Shown piece by piece: positions 17,242 to 27,685 of a DNA stretch of 64,000 nt (position 1 is its first letter; each line of letters starts with the position of its first letter). Below the pieces are notes generated by a model, which had not been told where the DNA came from, ran no database searches, and worked only from the letters and a program-made list of their open reading frames with translations. The stretch is from positions 279,845 through 343,844 of the forward strand of contig NZ_RDBE01000007.1 in the NCBI RefSeq assembly GCF_003674065.1. The letters run 5' to 3'. Source of the DNA: Nocardioides mangrovicus (lineage in GTDB: Bacteria > Actinomycetota > Actinomycetes > Propionibacteriales > Nocardioidaceae). Made by a program: the position numbers and the translations under genes.

Positions 17242-18382
17242 GTCCGACTTCACCTCGCACCTGCGCAGCCCGGCTGTCGCGGCGCGGGTCGGCACCGTGC
17301 TGGGGATCTGCTTCGGCCTGTGCTTCCTGACCGGACTGGTCAGCCACTGGAGCCAGGACCCGAACCCGTGGTTCTTCGTGCCCACCCGACCCACCTGGGG
17401 CTACCGCCTCACCCAGGGGCTGCACGTCGCCTCCGGCACGGCCGCGATCCCGCTGCTGCTGATCAAGCTCTGGACCGTCTACCCGAAGCTCTTTGCCGAG
17501 ACCCCCTGGCGCGACCTGCGGCGACTGGTGCTGACCGGGCTGGAGCGTGCCTCGATCGGCGTGCTGGTGGCCGCCGGGGTCTTCGAGCTCGCGACCGGGC
17601 TGCTCAACACCACGCAGTGGTACCCGTGGCAGTTCCACTTCCGTGCCACCCACTACGCCGTCGGCTGGCTGGCCGTGGGGTCGTTGCTGGTGCACGTGGC
17701 GGTGAAGCTGCCGATCATCCGCGACGCGTGGCGCAGCGACGTGGAGTCGACCGCCCAGGACCGACCCACCACGGCCGTCGCGTCCAGCGGCATCACCCGC
17801 CGCGGCCTGGTGGTGACGGCCTACCTCAGCGCCGCGGTGGCGGTCGTGGCCAGCGCGGGCTCCACCGTGCCGCTGCTGCGCCGGGTCTCGGTCTTCGGCG
17901 TGCGGTCCGGCGGCGGGCCGCAGGGGGTGCCGATCAACAAGTCCGCCCGGGCGGCGCGGGTCACCGCCCTGGCCACCTCCGCCGACTACGCGCTGGAGCT
18001 GGTGAACGGCGACCGCACCGTCCGGCTGACGGTGGCCGAGCTGGTGGCGCTTCCGCGGCACACCTCGGGGCTGCCGATCGCCTGCGTGGAGGGCTGGAGC
18101 GCGCACGGCACCTGGGACGGCGTGCGCATGCGCGACCTGATGGACATGGTGGGAAGACCCGCGGGCGCCGACGTCGTCGTGCGGTCGCTGCAGCCCAGCG
18201 GCCCCTACCGCGCGACCCTGCTCCCACACTCCTTCGTCGAGGACGACCTCACGCTGCTGGCCACCCACCTCGACGGCGAGCGGTTGAGCCTCGACCACGG
18301 CTTCCCGTGCCGGGTCATCGCGCCCAACCGCCCCGGCGTCCTGCAGACCAAGTGGGTCCACCGGCTCGAGGTGCGCGCATGA
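17216..18382 (+). CDS. Membrane-anchored molybdopterin oxidoreductase (cytochrome b-like domain fused to sulfite-oxidase-type Moco domain)
   Basis: 388 residues in two parts. Residues about 25-190 form four membrane segments with His residues in the TMs (QGLHVASG, RATHYAVGW, VHVAVK), like a di-heme cytochrome b561-type anchor. A fifth segment at about 195-225 leads to the exported half. Residues about 240-388 are a sulfite-oxidase-type Moco domain; Cys in PIACVEGWSAHG is the expected Mo ligand. The protein therefore combines electron acceptor and catalyst. The substrate is unknown. A TGAGGA ribosome site precedes ATG 17216. Confidence 0.8.
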   Translation: MMALRPPRESDFTSHLRSPAVAARVGTVLGICFGLCFLTGLVSHWSQDPNPWFFVPTRPTWGYRLTQGLHVASGTAAIPLLLIKLWTVYPKLFAETPWRDLRRLVLTGLERASIGVLVAAGVFELATGLLNTTQWYPWQFHFRATHYAVGWLAVGSLLVHVAVKLPIIRDAWRSDVESTAQDRPTTAVASSGITRRGLVVTAYLSAAVAVVASAGSTVPLLRRVSVFGVRSGGGPQGVPINKSARAARVTALATSADYALELVNGDRTVRLTVAELVALPRHTSGLPIACVEGWSAHGTWDGVRMRDLMDMVGRPAGADVVVRSLQPSGPYRATLLPHSFVEDDLTLLATHLDGERLSLDHGFPCRVIAPNRPGVLQTKWVHRLEVRA

Positions 18383-18819
18383 GGTACGTCGTCGGCGCGG
18401 TCGGGGTCCTGGCGGGTCTGTACGGCGCCTGGGAGCTGCTGCGGGTCGGCCTCGCCAACCTGCTCGCCGCGGTCTGGTGGCTGGCCGGCGGGGTGATCGT
18501 CCACGACGGCTTCGTGGGCCCGGCACTGCTGGTGGCGGCGGTCGTGGTGATGGCGGTGGTGCCGTCGCGCGTGCGGGGCCCGGTCGTCGCGGGGCTGGTC
18601 GTGCTGGGCACGGTCACCGTCACCGCCGTCCCGGTGCTGACGCGCTTCGGTGCCCGGGCCGACAACCCCACGCTGCTCGACCGGAACTACACCGTGGGCT
18701 GGCTCGTGTTCGCGGTGCTCGTGGTCGCCGCCACCGGTGTCGGGGTGGCCCGGCGGCTGCGGGAGCCGGCCGCCGCCGACGGTGTCGACGTGGTGCGCGA
18801 GCCCCACGACGAGCGCTAG
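18379..18819 (+). CDS. Small four-TM membrane protein, unknown
   Basis: 146 residues with four hydrophobic segments (about 4-22, 30-62, 66-90 and 108-128) and a charged C-terminal tail. I do not recognise a family. ATG 18379 overlaps the Moco gene by four bases, so it is translationally coupled to it and may be a partner or accessory membrane subunit. Its TAG stop shares CTAG with the stop of the convergent transglutaminase gene. Confidence 0.6.
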   Translation: MRYVVGAVGVLAGLYGAWELLRVGLANLLAAVWWLAGGVIVHDGFVGPALLVAAVVVMAVVPSRVRGPVVAGLVVLGTVTVTAVPVLTRFGARADNPTLLDRNYTVGWLVFAVLVVAATGVGVARRLREPAAADGVDVVREPHDER

Positions 18820-19658
18820 CCCAGCCGCGTCACCGAGACGTCGACGAACATGTGGCTCGAGGCGCTGCCGGAGTAGATGCCGCCCAGCGGCTTGACGTCG
18901 CCGTAGTCGCGGCCGGCGGCGACGACGACGTGGTAGTCGCCCACGTCGGCGTCGTTGGTGGGGTCGAAGCCGTGCCAGCCCTCGTCCCACCACGACACCC
19001 AGGCGTGCGACTCCCCGGCCACGGTCTCACCGACCGGGGCCTCGGGGTCCGGGTGGAGGTAGCCCGAGACGTAGCGGGCCGGGATGCCGACGCTGCGCAG
19101 CCCGCCGACCGCGAGGTGGACGAGGTCCTGGCACACCCCGCTGCGCCGGTTCCAGGCGTCGGCAGCGGTGGTGGCGACGTCGGTGGAGCCGGTCACGTAG
19201 CGCACCTCGTCGTGCACCAGGGCGCAGATCTCGCGGGCCACCTCGCCGGGCTGGCGACCCGAGGCGGCGAGATCGCGGCACTGCGCGGCCAGCTCGTCGG
19301 GCGGGGCGACGCGGGGCGAGACCTCGAGCAGCTCGACGAAGCGATCGGTGACGTCGTCGGAGCGCAGCTGCTCCCAGTCCAGGGCGGGGGGTAGCGAGGT
19401 GGCCCGGTCGGTGTGGACGGTGGCGGTGGCGGTGACGGTCAGCGAGTCGTGCGGGTCGAAGACCTCGAACGCGGTGACCTCGGTGCCCCAGTAGTCGCGG
19501 TAGGTGTAGGTCCACGGGCTCGGGGAGACCCCGACGCGGCTGTGCACGACGATCTGGTCGGTGGTGGTCTGCGGGGTCATCCGCGCCTCGTTGAAGGAGG
19601 CTGCGACCTTGCTGTCGTAGGCGAAGCCGGTGGTGTGCTGGATCCGGAGCTGAACCAT
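18816..19658 (-). CDS. Transglutaminase-like cysteine protease-fold protein
   Basis: 280 residues. The N-terminal beta-rich domain starts with QLRIQHTTGFAYD, typical of bacterial transglutaminases of this class. The catalytic domain follows with Cys in RSGVCQDLVH, His in SHAWVSWW and Asp in GFDPTND, a complete triad. It is the last gene of an operon with the alpha-E and circularly permuted ATP-grasp genes, a conserved trio thought to make and process a peptide-like amide. It begins one base before the end of the alpha-E gene. No signal peptide is seen. Confidence 0.88.
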   Translation of the reverse strand: MVQLRIQHTTGFAYDSKVAASFNEARMTPQTTTDQIVVHSRVGVSPSPWTYTYRDYWGTEVTAFEVFDPHDSLTVTATATVHTDRATSLPPALDWEQLRSDDVTDRFVELLEVSPRVAPPDELAAQCRDLAASGRQPGEVAREICALVHDEVRYVTGSTDVATTAADAWNRRSGVCQDLVHLAVGGLRSVGIPARYVSGYLHPDPEAPVGETVAGESHAWVSWWDEGWHGFDPTNDADVGDYHVVVAAGRDYGDVKPLGGIYSGSASSHMFVDVSVTRLG

Positions 19659-20600
19659 CTAGGCCACGTCCCCTCGCCAGGCGGTGGCCTGGCCCTCGGC
19701 GAAGAACCGGCGCGAGACGGCGTCGGTGGCGAGCGCGCAGGTGCGCTGCAGCCGTTCCATCTCCACCGGCAGATCGGCCACGACGTCGGAGAGCGAGCGG
19801 TACTCCAGCTCCGCGCGCATCCGCCCGACCAGCCGCAGCGCCTCGTTGGTGAACCCGGCCCGGGCGTCGGCGCGCGAGCCGGCCTCCAGGTTGGTCAGGC
19901 ACTGCTCGGCCCGGTTGAGGCTGAAGACCACCGATCGGGGGAAGAGCCGGTCGAGCAGCAGGAACTCCGCCGCGCCGCGCTCGGTCTCCAACCCCTTGTA
20001 GGTGCGCAGGAACGCCTCGTAGGCCCCGCACGCCTGCAGCGAGGTGCCCCAGGCGGCACCGGAGGCCAGCGAGGCCGCCGCCACCAGCCGGGCGGTCATG
20101 TCGGCCCGCTCGATGGAGCGACCGAGCACCAGGAACTGCCAGCCCTCGTCGCGGGTCATGGTCGCGTCGGCGATGCCGTTGATCTGCGCCGCCCGGTCGC
20201 GTACCCAGCGGAACGCGGTCGGCGGTCGCATCGAGCGGAACTGGCCCGAGGGGATCGCCCGCCACGTGGTGTTCACCGCCTCCCACATCGCGGTCGAGAG
20301 CGTCTCGCGGGCCCGGCGCGCGCTCTCGCGGGCGGCGCCAAGCGTGGCCGCGATCGACTCCGGGGAGGACCGGTCGTAGGCCAGCAGCTCCAGCAGCTGG
20401 GCACGGTCGGCCGGCCCGTCGCCGGCGGCCTCGTCCTCGATGCCCATCACCGACAAGACGCCGGCGACGGTGGCCGCCTCGTCGATGGCGGGGTCCTCGA
20501 GAATCAGCTGGGTCTGGACGTCGAGGATGCGCGCGATGTCCTCGGCGCGCTCGACGTAGCGTCCGATCCAGAACATCGACTCTGCGATCCGGCTCAGCAT
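19659..20600 (-). CDS. Alpha-E domain protein
   Basis: 313 residues, all helical, with the family start MLSRIAESMFWIGRYVERAED. Alpha-E proteins (PF04168) are almost always encoded beside circularly permuted ATP-grasp and transglutaminase genes. Their biochemical role is unknown, although they are proposed partners of a peptide ligase. The ATG overlaps the upstream ATP-grasp stop by one base (TGATG), and the transglutaminase gene follows directly. Confidence 0.88.
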   Translation of the reverse strand: MLSRIAESMFWIGRYVERAEDIARILDVQTQLILEDPAIDEAATVAGVLSVMGIEDEAAGDGPADRAQLLELLAYDRSSPESIAATLGAARESARRARETLSTAMWEAVNTTWRAIPSGQFRSMRPPTAFRWVRDRAAQINGIADATMTRDEGWQFLVLGRSIERADMTARLVAAASLASGAAWGTSLQACGAYEAFLRTYKGLETERGAAEFLLLDRLFPRSVVFSLNRAEQCLTNLEAGSRADARAGFTNEALRLVGRMRAELEYRSLSDVVADLPVEMERLQRTCALATDAVSRRFFAEGQATAWRGDVA

Positions 20601-22207
20601 CACTGCTCCTGCTGCTGGTGGCTCGATCCCTGACCCTGCTGGTCCTGCTGCTGGTCCTGCTGCTGGGCCGGCGCCCGGCTGGCCGCCGGCTTGGCCACGA
20701 CCTTCGGCGGGTGGCCGTGACCGGCCAGCACCCAGGTGTCCTTGGAGCCGCCGCCGCGCGAGGAGTTGACGATCAGCTCGCCCTCGCCGAGCGCCACCCG
20801 GGTCAGCCCGCCGGGCAGCACCCAGACCCGGTTGCCGTCGTTGACCGCGAAGGGGCGCAGGTCGACGTGGCGCGGCGAGAGCGCGCCGCCGACGTACGTC
20901 GGCACCGTGGAGAGCTGCACCACGGGCTGGGCGATCCACGAGCGTGGGTCGGCCAGGACCTTGCCGCGCAGCTCGTCGAGCTCCGCGGACGTGGCCTTGG
21001 GACCGATGACGATGCCCTTGCCGCCCGAACCGTCGACCGGCTTGAGGACCAGCTCGTCGAGGCGGTCCATGACCTCCTCGCGGGCGTCGGCGTCACCCAT
21101 CCGCCAGGTGTCGACGTTGCGCAGGATCGGCTCCTCGCCGAGGTAGTAGCGCACCAGGTCGGGCATGTAGGTGTACGTCAGCTTGTCGTCGGCCACGCCG
21201 TTGCCCACCGCGTTGGCGATGGTGACGTTGCCGGCGCGGGCGGCGTTCATCAGGCCCGAGCACCCCAGGACCGAGTCGCTGCGGAAGTGCAGCGGGTCGA
21301 GGAACTCGTCGTCGACGCGGCGGTAGATCACGTGCACCGGCTCGAGGCCCTGGGTCGTCCGCATCATCACCCGGCCGCGGCGGCACTCCAGGTCGCGGCC
21401 CTCGACCAGCTCGACGCCCATGGTGCGAGCGAGCAGCGCGTGCTCGAAGTAGGCGCCGTTGAACACGCCCGGGGTCAGCACGACGACCGTCGGGTCGACC
21501 ACGCCGGCCGGCGCGGCCGCCCGCAGCGCGGTGAGCAGCTTCTGCGGGTAGCCGGCCACCGGGCGGATCCGGTGACCTGCGAACGTCTCGGGGATCGCGG
21601 CGGCGATGGCGCGGCGGTTCGTCATCACGTAGGAGACGCCCGAGGGCACGCGGACGTTGTCCTCCAGCACCCGGAACTCGCCGTCGTTGTCGCGGATCAG
21701 GTCGATCCCGCTGACGTGCACCCGCACGCCGTTGGGCGGCTTGATGCCCGCGCTCTGCCGGTGGAAGTGCGAGGAGGTGGTGACCACCGAGCGGGGGATG
21801 ACGCCGTCGTCGAAGACCTGGCCGGCGTCGTAGATGTCGGCCAGGAACGCCTCGAGCACCCGCACCCGCTGCTGGACGCCGGCCTCCACCCGCGCCCACT
21901 GCTCCATCTCGATGACCCGCGGCAAGATGTCGAGCGGGAAGGCACGCTCCTCCCCGCCGATGTCGAAGGTGACGCCCTGGTCGAGGTAGCTGCTGGCCAG
22001 CGCCTCGACGCGGGTCTCCAGCTCGCCGTGGGCCAGGTCGGCCAGCGACGTGCGCAGGTCGGAGTAGGACGAGCGCAGGTCCTGCCCGTCGTACATCTCG
22101 TCGAAGGCACCGTGGTTGAGCCGGTCCATCTCGGCCGGGTAGCCGCCGAACATCGGATCGGCGCCCGGCTCGGAACCAGTCTCGGTGTCGCTCTCGAGGC
22201 CGCTCAT
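20600..22207 (-). CDS. Circularly permuted ATP-grasp ligase
   Basis: 535 residues. It shows the family blocks GVRVHVSGIDLIRDNDGEF and LEDNVRVPSGVSYV, NAVGNGVADDK, and the ATP-grasp lysine region LVLKPVDGSGGKG, together with the IYRRVDDEFLDP segment. Such proteins (PF14403/PF04174) are predicted to form an amide bond with an amino acid or peptide. A C-terminal tail of about 35 residues is rich in Gln, which is low complexity and not part of the fold. ATG 22207 is used; a later ATG (MFGGYPAEMD) is also possible. It is the first gene of the trio. Confidence 0.87.
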   Translation of the reverse strand: MSGLESDTETGSEPGADPMFGGYPAEMDRLNHGAFDEMYDGQDLRSSYSDLRTSLADLAHGELETRVEALASSYLDQGVTFDIGGEERAFPLDILPRVIEMEQWARVEAGVQQRVRVLEAFLADIYDAGQVFDDGVIPRSVVTTSSHFHRQSAGIKPPNGVRVHVSGIDLIRDNDGEFRVLEDNVRVPSGVSYVMTNRRAIAAAIPETFAGHRIRPVAGYPQKLLTALRAAAPAGVVDPTVVVLTPGVFNGAYFEHALLARTMGVELVEGRDLECRRGRVMMRTTQGLEPVHVIYRRVDDEFLDPLHFRSDSVLGCSGLMNAARAGNVTIANAVGNGVADDKLTYTYMPDLVRYYLGEEPILRNVDTWRMGDADAREEVMDRLDELVLKPVDGSGGKGIVIGPKATSAELDELRGKVLADPRSWIAQPVVQLSTVPTYVGGALSPRHVDLRPFAVNDGNRVWVLPGGLTRVALGEGELIVNSSRGGGSKDTWVLAGHGHPPKVVAKPAASRAPAQQQDQQQDQQGQGSSHQQQEQ

Positions 22208-22321
22208 GGAGCCGACCCTATAGATCGGTCGGCGTTCGTCACGGAGGGCTCGTGACGAACAGGTTTCGCGTCCTCGACGAGCCGAGAGCGCGGTGAGCGC
22301 CGTCGTGGCAGCATCGACGCC

Positions 22322-22603
22322 GTGAGCACCTTCCGCCCCGTGCGATACCGGCGCCGCGGCCCCGACCTCGACCGCTCCGGCGGGTTCGTCGCGATGGCCG
22401 GGCTGGCGTGCGTGCTCTTCCTCGACGTCGCCTCGGTGCGCTTCTTGCCGTGGTGGGTCGTGACGCTGCTGCTGGTGCTGTGGGTGGTGCTGATGCTGCT
22501 GGGCACCGCGTGGTTCACCCCGCGGCCCCGCCGCGCGGTGGCGCTGCCGGTGGTCGGGGTGCTGGCCTGGCTGGCGGCCGTCGGGCTGGTGCTGGTGCTC
22601 TAG
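22322..22603 (+). CDS. Small membrane protein, unknown
   Basis: 93 residues. A basic N-terminus (about 20 residues rich in Arg) is followed by three hydrophobic segments. I do not recognise the family. The start is GTG 22322. Its stop overlaps the panB stop in a shared CTAG. It stands alone between two minus-strand genes. Confidence 0.5.
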   Translation: MSTFRPVRYRRRGPDLDRSGGFVAMAGLACVLFLDVASVRFLPWWVVTLLLVLWVVLMLLGTAWFTPRPRRAVALPVVGVLAWLAAVGLVLVL

Positions 22604-23487
22604 AACGAGTGCTCGTCGGCCGGGAAGGTGCCGGCGCGGACGTCGTCGCGGTAGGCGGTGGCGGCCTGGAGGAGGACGCCGTGCAGGTCGGCGTACTGCT
22701 TGACGAAGCGCGCCATGGTGCCGGTGCGCAGGCCGAAGGCGTCGGTCCACACCAGCACCTGGCCGTCGCAGTGCGCGCCGGCGCCGATGCCGATGGTGGG
22801 GATGCTCAGCTCGGTGGTGATCTGCGCGGCGATGTCGGCCGGCACCATCTCCATGACGACCGCGAAGGCGCCGGCGGCCTCGACCGCGCGGGCGGCGGCC
22901 ATCACCTGCTCGGCGGCCTCGCCGCGGCCCTGCACGCGGTAGCCGCCCAGGGCGTGCTCGCTTTGCGGGGTGAACCCGATGTGGGCCATCACCGGGATCC
23001 CGCCGCGGGTGAGCAGCTCGATCTGGGGGGCCATCTCGGCGCCGCCCTCGAGCTTCACGCAGTCCGGCTCGGCCTCCTTCATGAACCGCACGGCGGTGTC
23101 GTAGGCCTGCTCGGCCGAGCGCTGGTAGGACCCGAACGGCAGGTCGGCGACCACCAGCGAGTGCGGCGCTGCCCTGGCCACGGCCCGGGCGAGCGGGATG
23201 AGCTCGTCGACGGTGACGGGCAGGGTGGTGGCGTTGCCGAGCACGTTGTTGGACGCGCTGTCGCCGACCAAGAGCACCTCGACGCCGGCCTCGTCGAAGA
23301 TCGCGGCGGTGTACTGGTCGTAGGAGGTGAGCATGGAGAAACGCTCGCCGCGCTCCTTCATCTCCCGGAGGTGGCGCGTGCGCACGCGCCGTCGGCGGGG
23401 CGGGGCGTCGCCGGGACGGGGGGTCGTCGCGGCGGTTCCGGTGCCGTAGGGCGCGGTCTCTTCCGGGCTGCTGCTCACAGGCAGCAA
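22600..23487 (-). CDS. panB: 3-methyl-2-oxobutanoate hydroxymethyltransferase
   Basis: 295 residues. PanB transfers a hydroxymethyl group from methylenetetrahydrofolate to ketoisovalerate, the first step toward pantothenate. Visible blocks are [25 protein letters not shown] with the metal-binding Asp, [11 protein letters not shown], and [15 protein letters not shown] and [12 protein letters not shown] near the C-terminus. A proline/arginine-rich N-terminal extension of about 35 residues precedes the fold, as in other actinobacterial PanB. In mycobacteria panB lies a few genes from glnA2/glnE, as here. Confidence 0.95.
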   Translation of the reverse strand: MLPVSSSPEETAPYGTGTAATTPRPGDAPPRRRRVRTRHLREMKERGERFSMLTSYDQYTAAIFDEAGVEVLLVGDSASNNVLGNATTLPVTVDELIPLARAVARAAPHSLVVADLPFGSYQRSAEQAYDTAVRFMKEAEPDCVKLEGGAEMAPQIELLTRGGIPVMAHIGFTPQSEHALGGYRVQGRGEAAEQVMAAARAVEAAGAFAVVMEMVPADIAAQITTELSIPTIGIGAGAHCDGQVLVWTDAFGLRTGTMARFVKQYADLHGVLLQAATAYRDDVRAGTFPADEHSF

Positions 23488-23496
23488 CCTACGAGG

Positions 23497-23865
23497 TCAG
23501 ACCAGGGCGTGCTTGGGCACCCGACGGACGTCCCAGCCGCCGTAGGTGCCGCCGTGGCGCTGCGCGACGCCCTCGAAGAAGGCGCGGGCCTCGACGACCT
23601 CGGCCGCGGTGACGACGACGTCGCGACTGGCGCGCATCATCCAGCCGGGGTAGGGCTCGGGCTGCGCGGAGAGCCATTCCTCGGCCCAGCCGGCGGCCTC
23701 GATCTGCTCGGTGGCCTGGCGCGCGGTCGCCTCGTCGGCGAAGTAGAGGTGGTGGACCCAGCGCACGCGCGTGTCCTGCTCGCCGCGGTTGGCCATCGCC
23801 TCCAGCTGGATGGCGTCGGCCGGGTGCACGTCGCGCGTCTGCGACCGCTGCTTCATGAGCCTCAT
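23497..23865 (-). CDS. RraB-like protein (regulator of RNase E activity domain)
   Basis: 122 residues matching the ribonuclease E inhibitor RraB fold. The blocks are VRWVHHLYFADEATARQATEQIEAAGW in pattern, WMMRASRDVVVTAAEV, and the C-terminal GGTYGGWDV. In E. coli RraB binds RNase E and changes its activity; the role in actinobacteria is not established. The ATG at 23865 follows a GGGGGAG ribosome site. It lies nine bases from the stop side of the panB start, transcribed in the same direction, so it may be cotranscribed ahead of panB. Confidence 0.78.
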   Translation of the reverse strand: MRLMKQRSQTRDVHPADAIQLEAMANRGEQDTRVRWVHHLYFADEATARQATEQIEAAGWAEEWLSAQPEPYPGWMMRASRDVVVTAAEVVEARAFFEGVAQRHGGTYGGWDVRRVPKHALV

Positions 23866-23990
23866 GTCGATCTCCCCCGTGTGTCGCGTCCCAGTGTGGC
23901 GCAGGACTCTCATCAGCCGCAGTGGTTTCAGCGGAATTGCGATACTTGTCCGACTCAGCCCATGGTACGCCGAGGTGGAACACTGGGGGA

Positions 23991-25969
<1,979 letters not shown>

Positions 25970-25976
<7 letters not shown>

Positions 25977-26650
25977 GGGTGCTCGTCGTGCAGTTCCAGG
26001 ACGACGCGCCCCCGGCCTGGCTCGGCGACTGGCTGCTTGCCGCGGGCGCCGGCGTCGACGTCGTCGGCCCCACCGAGGCCGCCCTCGACCGCTACGACGC
26101 GATGGTCGTGCTGGGCGGCTCGCCGAGCGCGGACGACGACCGGCCCGACGTGCGTGCCGCGCAGGACCTGGTGCGGGAGGCCGCGCAGCGTCGACTGCCC
26201 ACGTTGGGCATCTGCCTGGGCCACCAGGTCGCCGCCGTGGCGCTGGGCGGCACGGTGGCCCGCAACCCGGACGGCCAGCAGGTCGGGCTGACGCCCGTCG
26301 GCTGGCTCGACGCGGCCGCCGAGGACCCCCTGCTCGGCACGCTGACCGACGTCCGCCACGCGGTGCACTGGAACGGCGACGTCGTCGTGGAGCTGCCACC
26401 CTCGGGCACCCTGCTAGCCACGGCGTCCGGCGGCCGGGTGCAGGCCGCCCGGCTCGCCGAGACGGTCTGGGGCGTCCAGTGGCACCCCGAGGTGGACGAC
26501 CGGGTGATCACCTCGTGGGCCGAGGAGGACCGGGCCGCACACCCGCCCGGGCGCGTCGACACCGTCGTCGCCGAGGTGCGTGCCGCCCGCGCGGAGCTCG
26601 AGCAGGGCTGGCGGGGACTCGCCACGTCGCTGCTGCGGCTCACGGCCTAG
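25970..26650 (+). CDS. Class I glutamine amidotransferase-like protein
   Basis: 226 residues. The nucleophile is Cys in GICLGHQVAA, and His-Glu in WHPEVDD complete the triad. It resembles stand-alone GuaA-type glutaminase proteins found in actinobacteria, whose partner enzyme is usually unknown. ATG 25970 overlaps the nadE stop, so translation is coupled to nadE. The nadE product already has its own glutaminase domain, so a direct role in NAD synthesis is unlikely; a link to the nearby glutamine genes is only suggested by position. Confidence 0.8.
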
Positions 26651-26662
26651 GCTGAGATCGCG

Positions 26663-27661
26663 ATGGACCACGACCACATGCACATGGACGGGTCGGCCCT
26701 CCCGCCCGTGCACTGGTACCAGCTGCTGGGCCACTGGCGGCTCGAGGGCGGCTGGCTGCTGGCCTGCGTCCTGCTCGCCGCCGTCTACCTTCTCGGCGTC
26801 GGTCTCGCGCGGCGTCGCGGGCACGAGAGCGTCGGCCCGCTGCGGGCGGGCTGGTGGCTGCTCGGCCTCACGCTGACCTACGTCACCGTCGCCTCCGGCA
26901 TCGGGATCTACGGCGAGGTGCTCTTCTGGGTGCACATGATCGAGCACCTGGCGCTGGTCATGGTCATCCCCACGCTGCTGGCGCTGGGCAGTCCGCTGAG
27001 GGTGCTGCGCGCGTCCCTGCGCGAGCCGGCCCGGTTCGACCGCGCGGTGCGGACGCCGGTGCTCCGCGTGCTCGGCCACCCGGGCTTCGGGTTCGCGGCC
27101 TACGCCGTGGTCATCGTCGCCACGCACCTGACCGGGTTCATGGACGCGATGATGACCAGCCCCGGACTGGTGCTGGTCGAGCGGCTGCTCTACCTGGTCG
27201 GCGGCTGGCTGCTGCTGGTGCACCTGGTGGGCGTCGAGCCGCTGCCGGCGCGGCTCTCGACCGGCATGAGGCTGTTCTTCTCGGTGGTGATGATGACCCC
27301 CGACACCGTGGTCGGCATCGTGCTGCTGCAGACCGGCACCAACCTGTTCCCGGCGATGGACGCGATGCGCCCGGCGTGGGCCGGGACCGGCCTGGACGCC
27401 GCGCTGCAGGACCTGCACACCGGCGGCGCGCTGATGTGGGCCGCCGGCGACAGCCTCATGATGTTCGTCTCCGTGGGGCTCATCGTCCGGCTGATCTCCG
27501 ACCCGCAGCGCGACCGGTTGCTGGGCACCTGGCTCGACTCGGCCCGGGCAGGCACGTTCGAGCAGCGGGCCGGCGCCACCGCCGACGCCGACATCGACGA
27601 CAGCGACGACGCGCTGGCGGCCTACAACCAGATGCTCGGGCGGCTCGACCGCGGGCACTAG
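26663..27661 (+). CDS. CtaG-like cytochrome c oxidase assembly protein
   Basis: 332 residues with a His/Met-rich N-terminus (HDHMHMDG), consistent with copper handling, and seven membrane segments. The conserved FWVHMIEHLALVM block and the later MMTPDTVVG segment match the caa3_CtaG family (PF09678), which helps insert copper into terminal oxidase. A TAGGCT -10-like hexamer ends nine bases before the ATG, so the mRNA leader is very short. It stands between the amidotransferase and glnA2 genes. Confidence 0.85.
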   Translation: MDHDHMHMDGSALPPVHWYQLLGHWRLEGGWLLACVLLAAVYLLGVGLARRRGHESVGPLRAGWWLLGLTLTYVTVASGIGIYGEVLFWVHMIEHLALVMVIPTLLALGSPLRVLRASLREPARFDRAVRTPVLRVLGHPGFGFAAYAVVIVATHLTGFMDAMMTSPGLVLVERLLYLVGGWLLLVHLVGVEPLPARLSTGMRLFFSVVMMTPDTVVGIVLLQTGTNLFPAMDAMRPAWAGTGLDAALQDLHTGGALMWAAGDSLMMFVSVGLIVRLISDPQRDRLLGTWLDSARAGTFEQRAGATADADIDDSDDALAAYNQMLGRLDRGH

Positions 27662-27673
27662 GCGCGGGTCTCC

Positions 27674-27679
27674 TAGGCT
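27674..27679 (+). promoter_or_regulatory. Predicted leaderless promoter of glnA2 (-10)
   Basis: TAGGCT lies six bases before the ATG at 27686, placing the transcript start at the start codon. No ribosome site precedes the gene. This fits the leaderless mRNAs common in actinobacteria. Confidence 0.5.
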
Positions 27680-27685
27680 TGGGCC

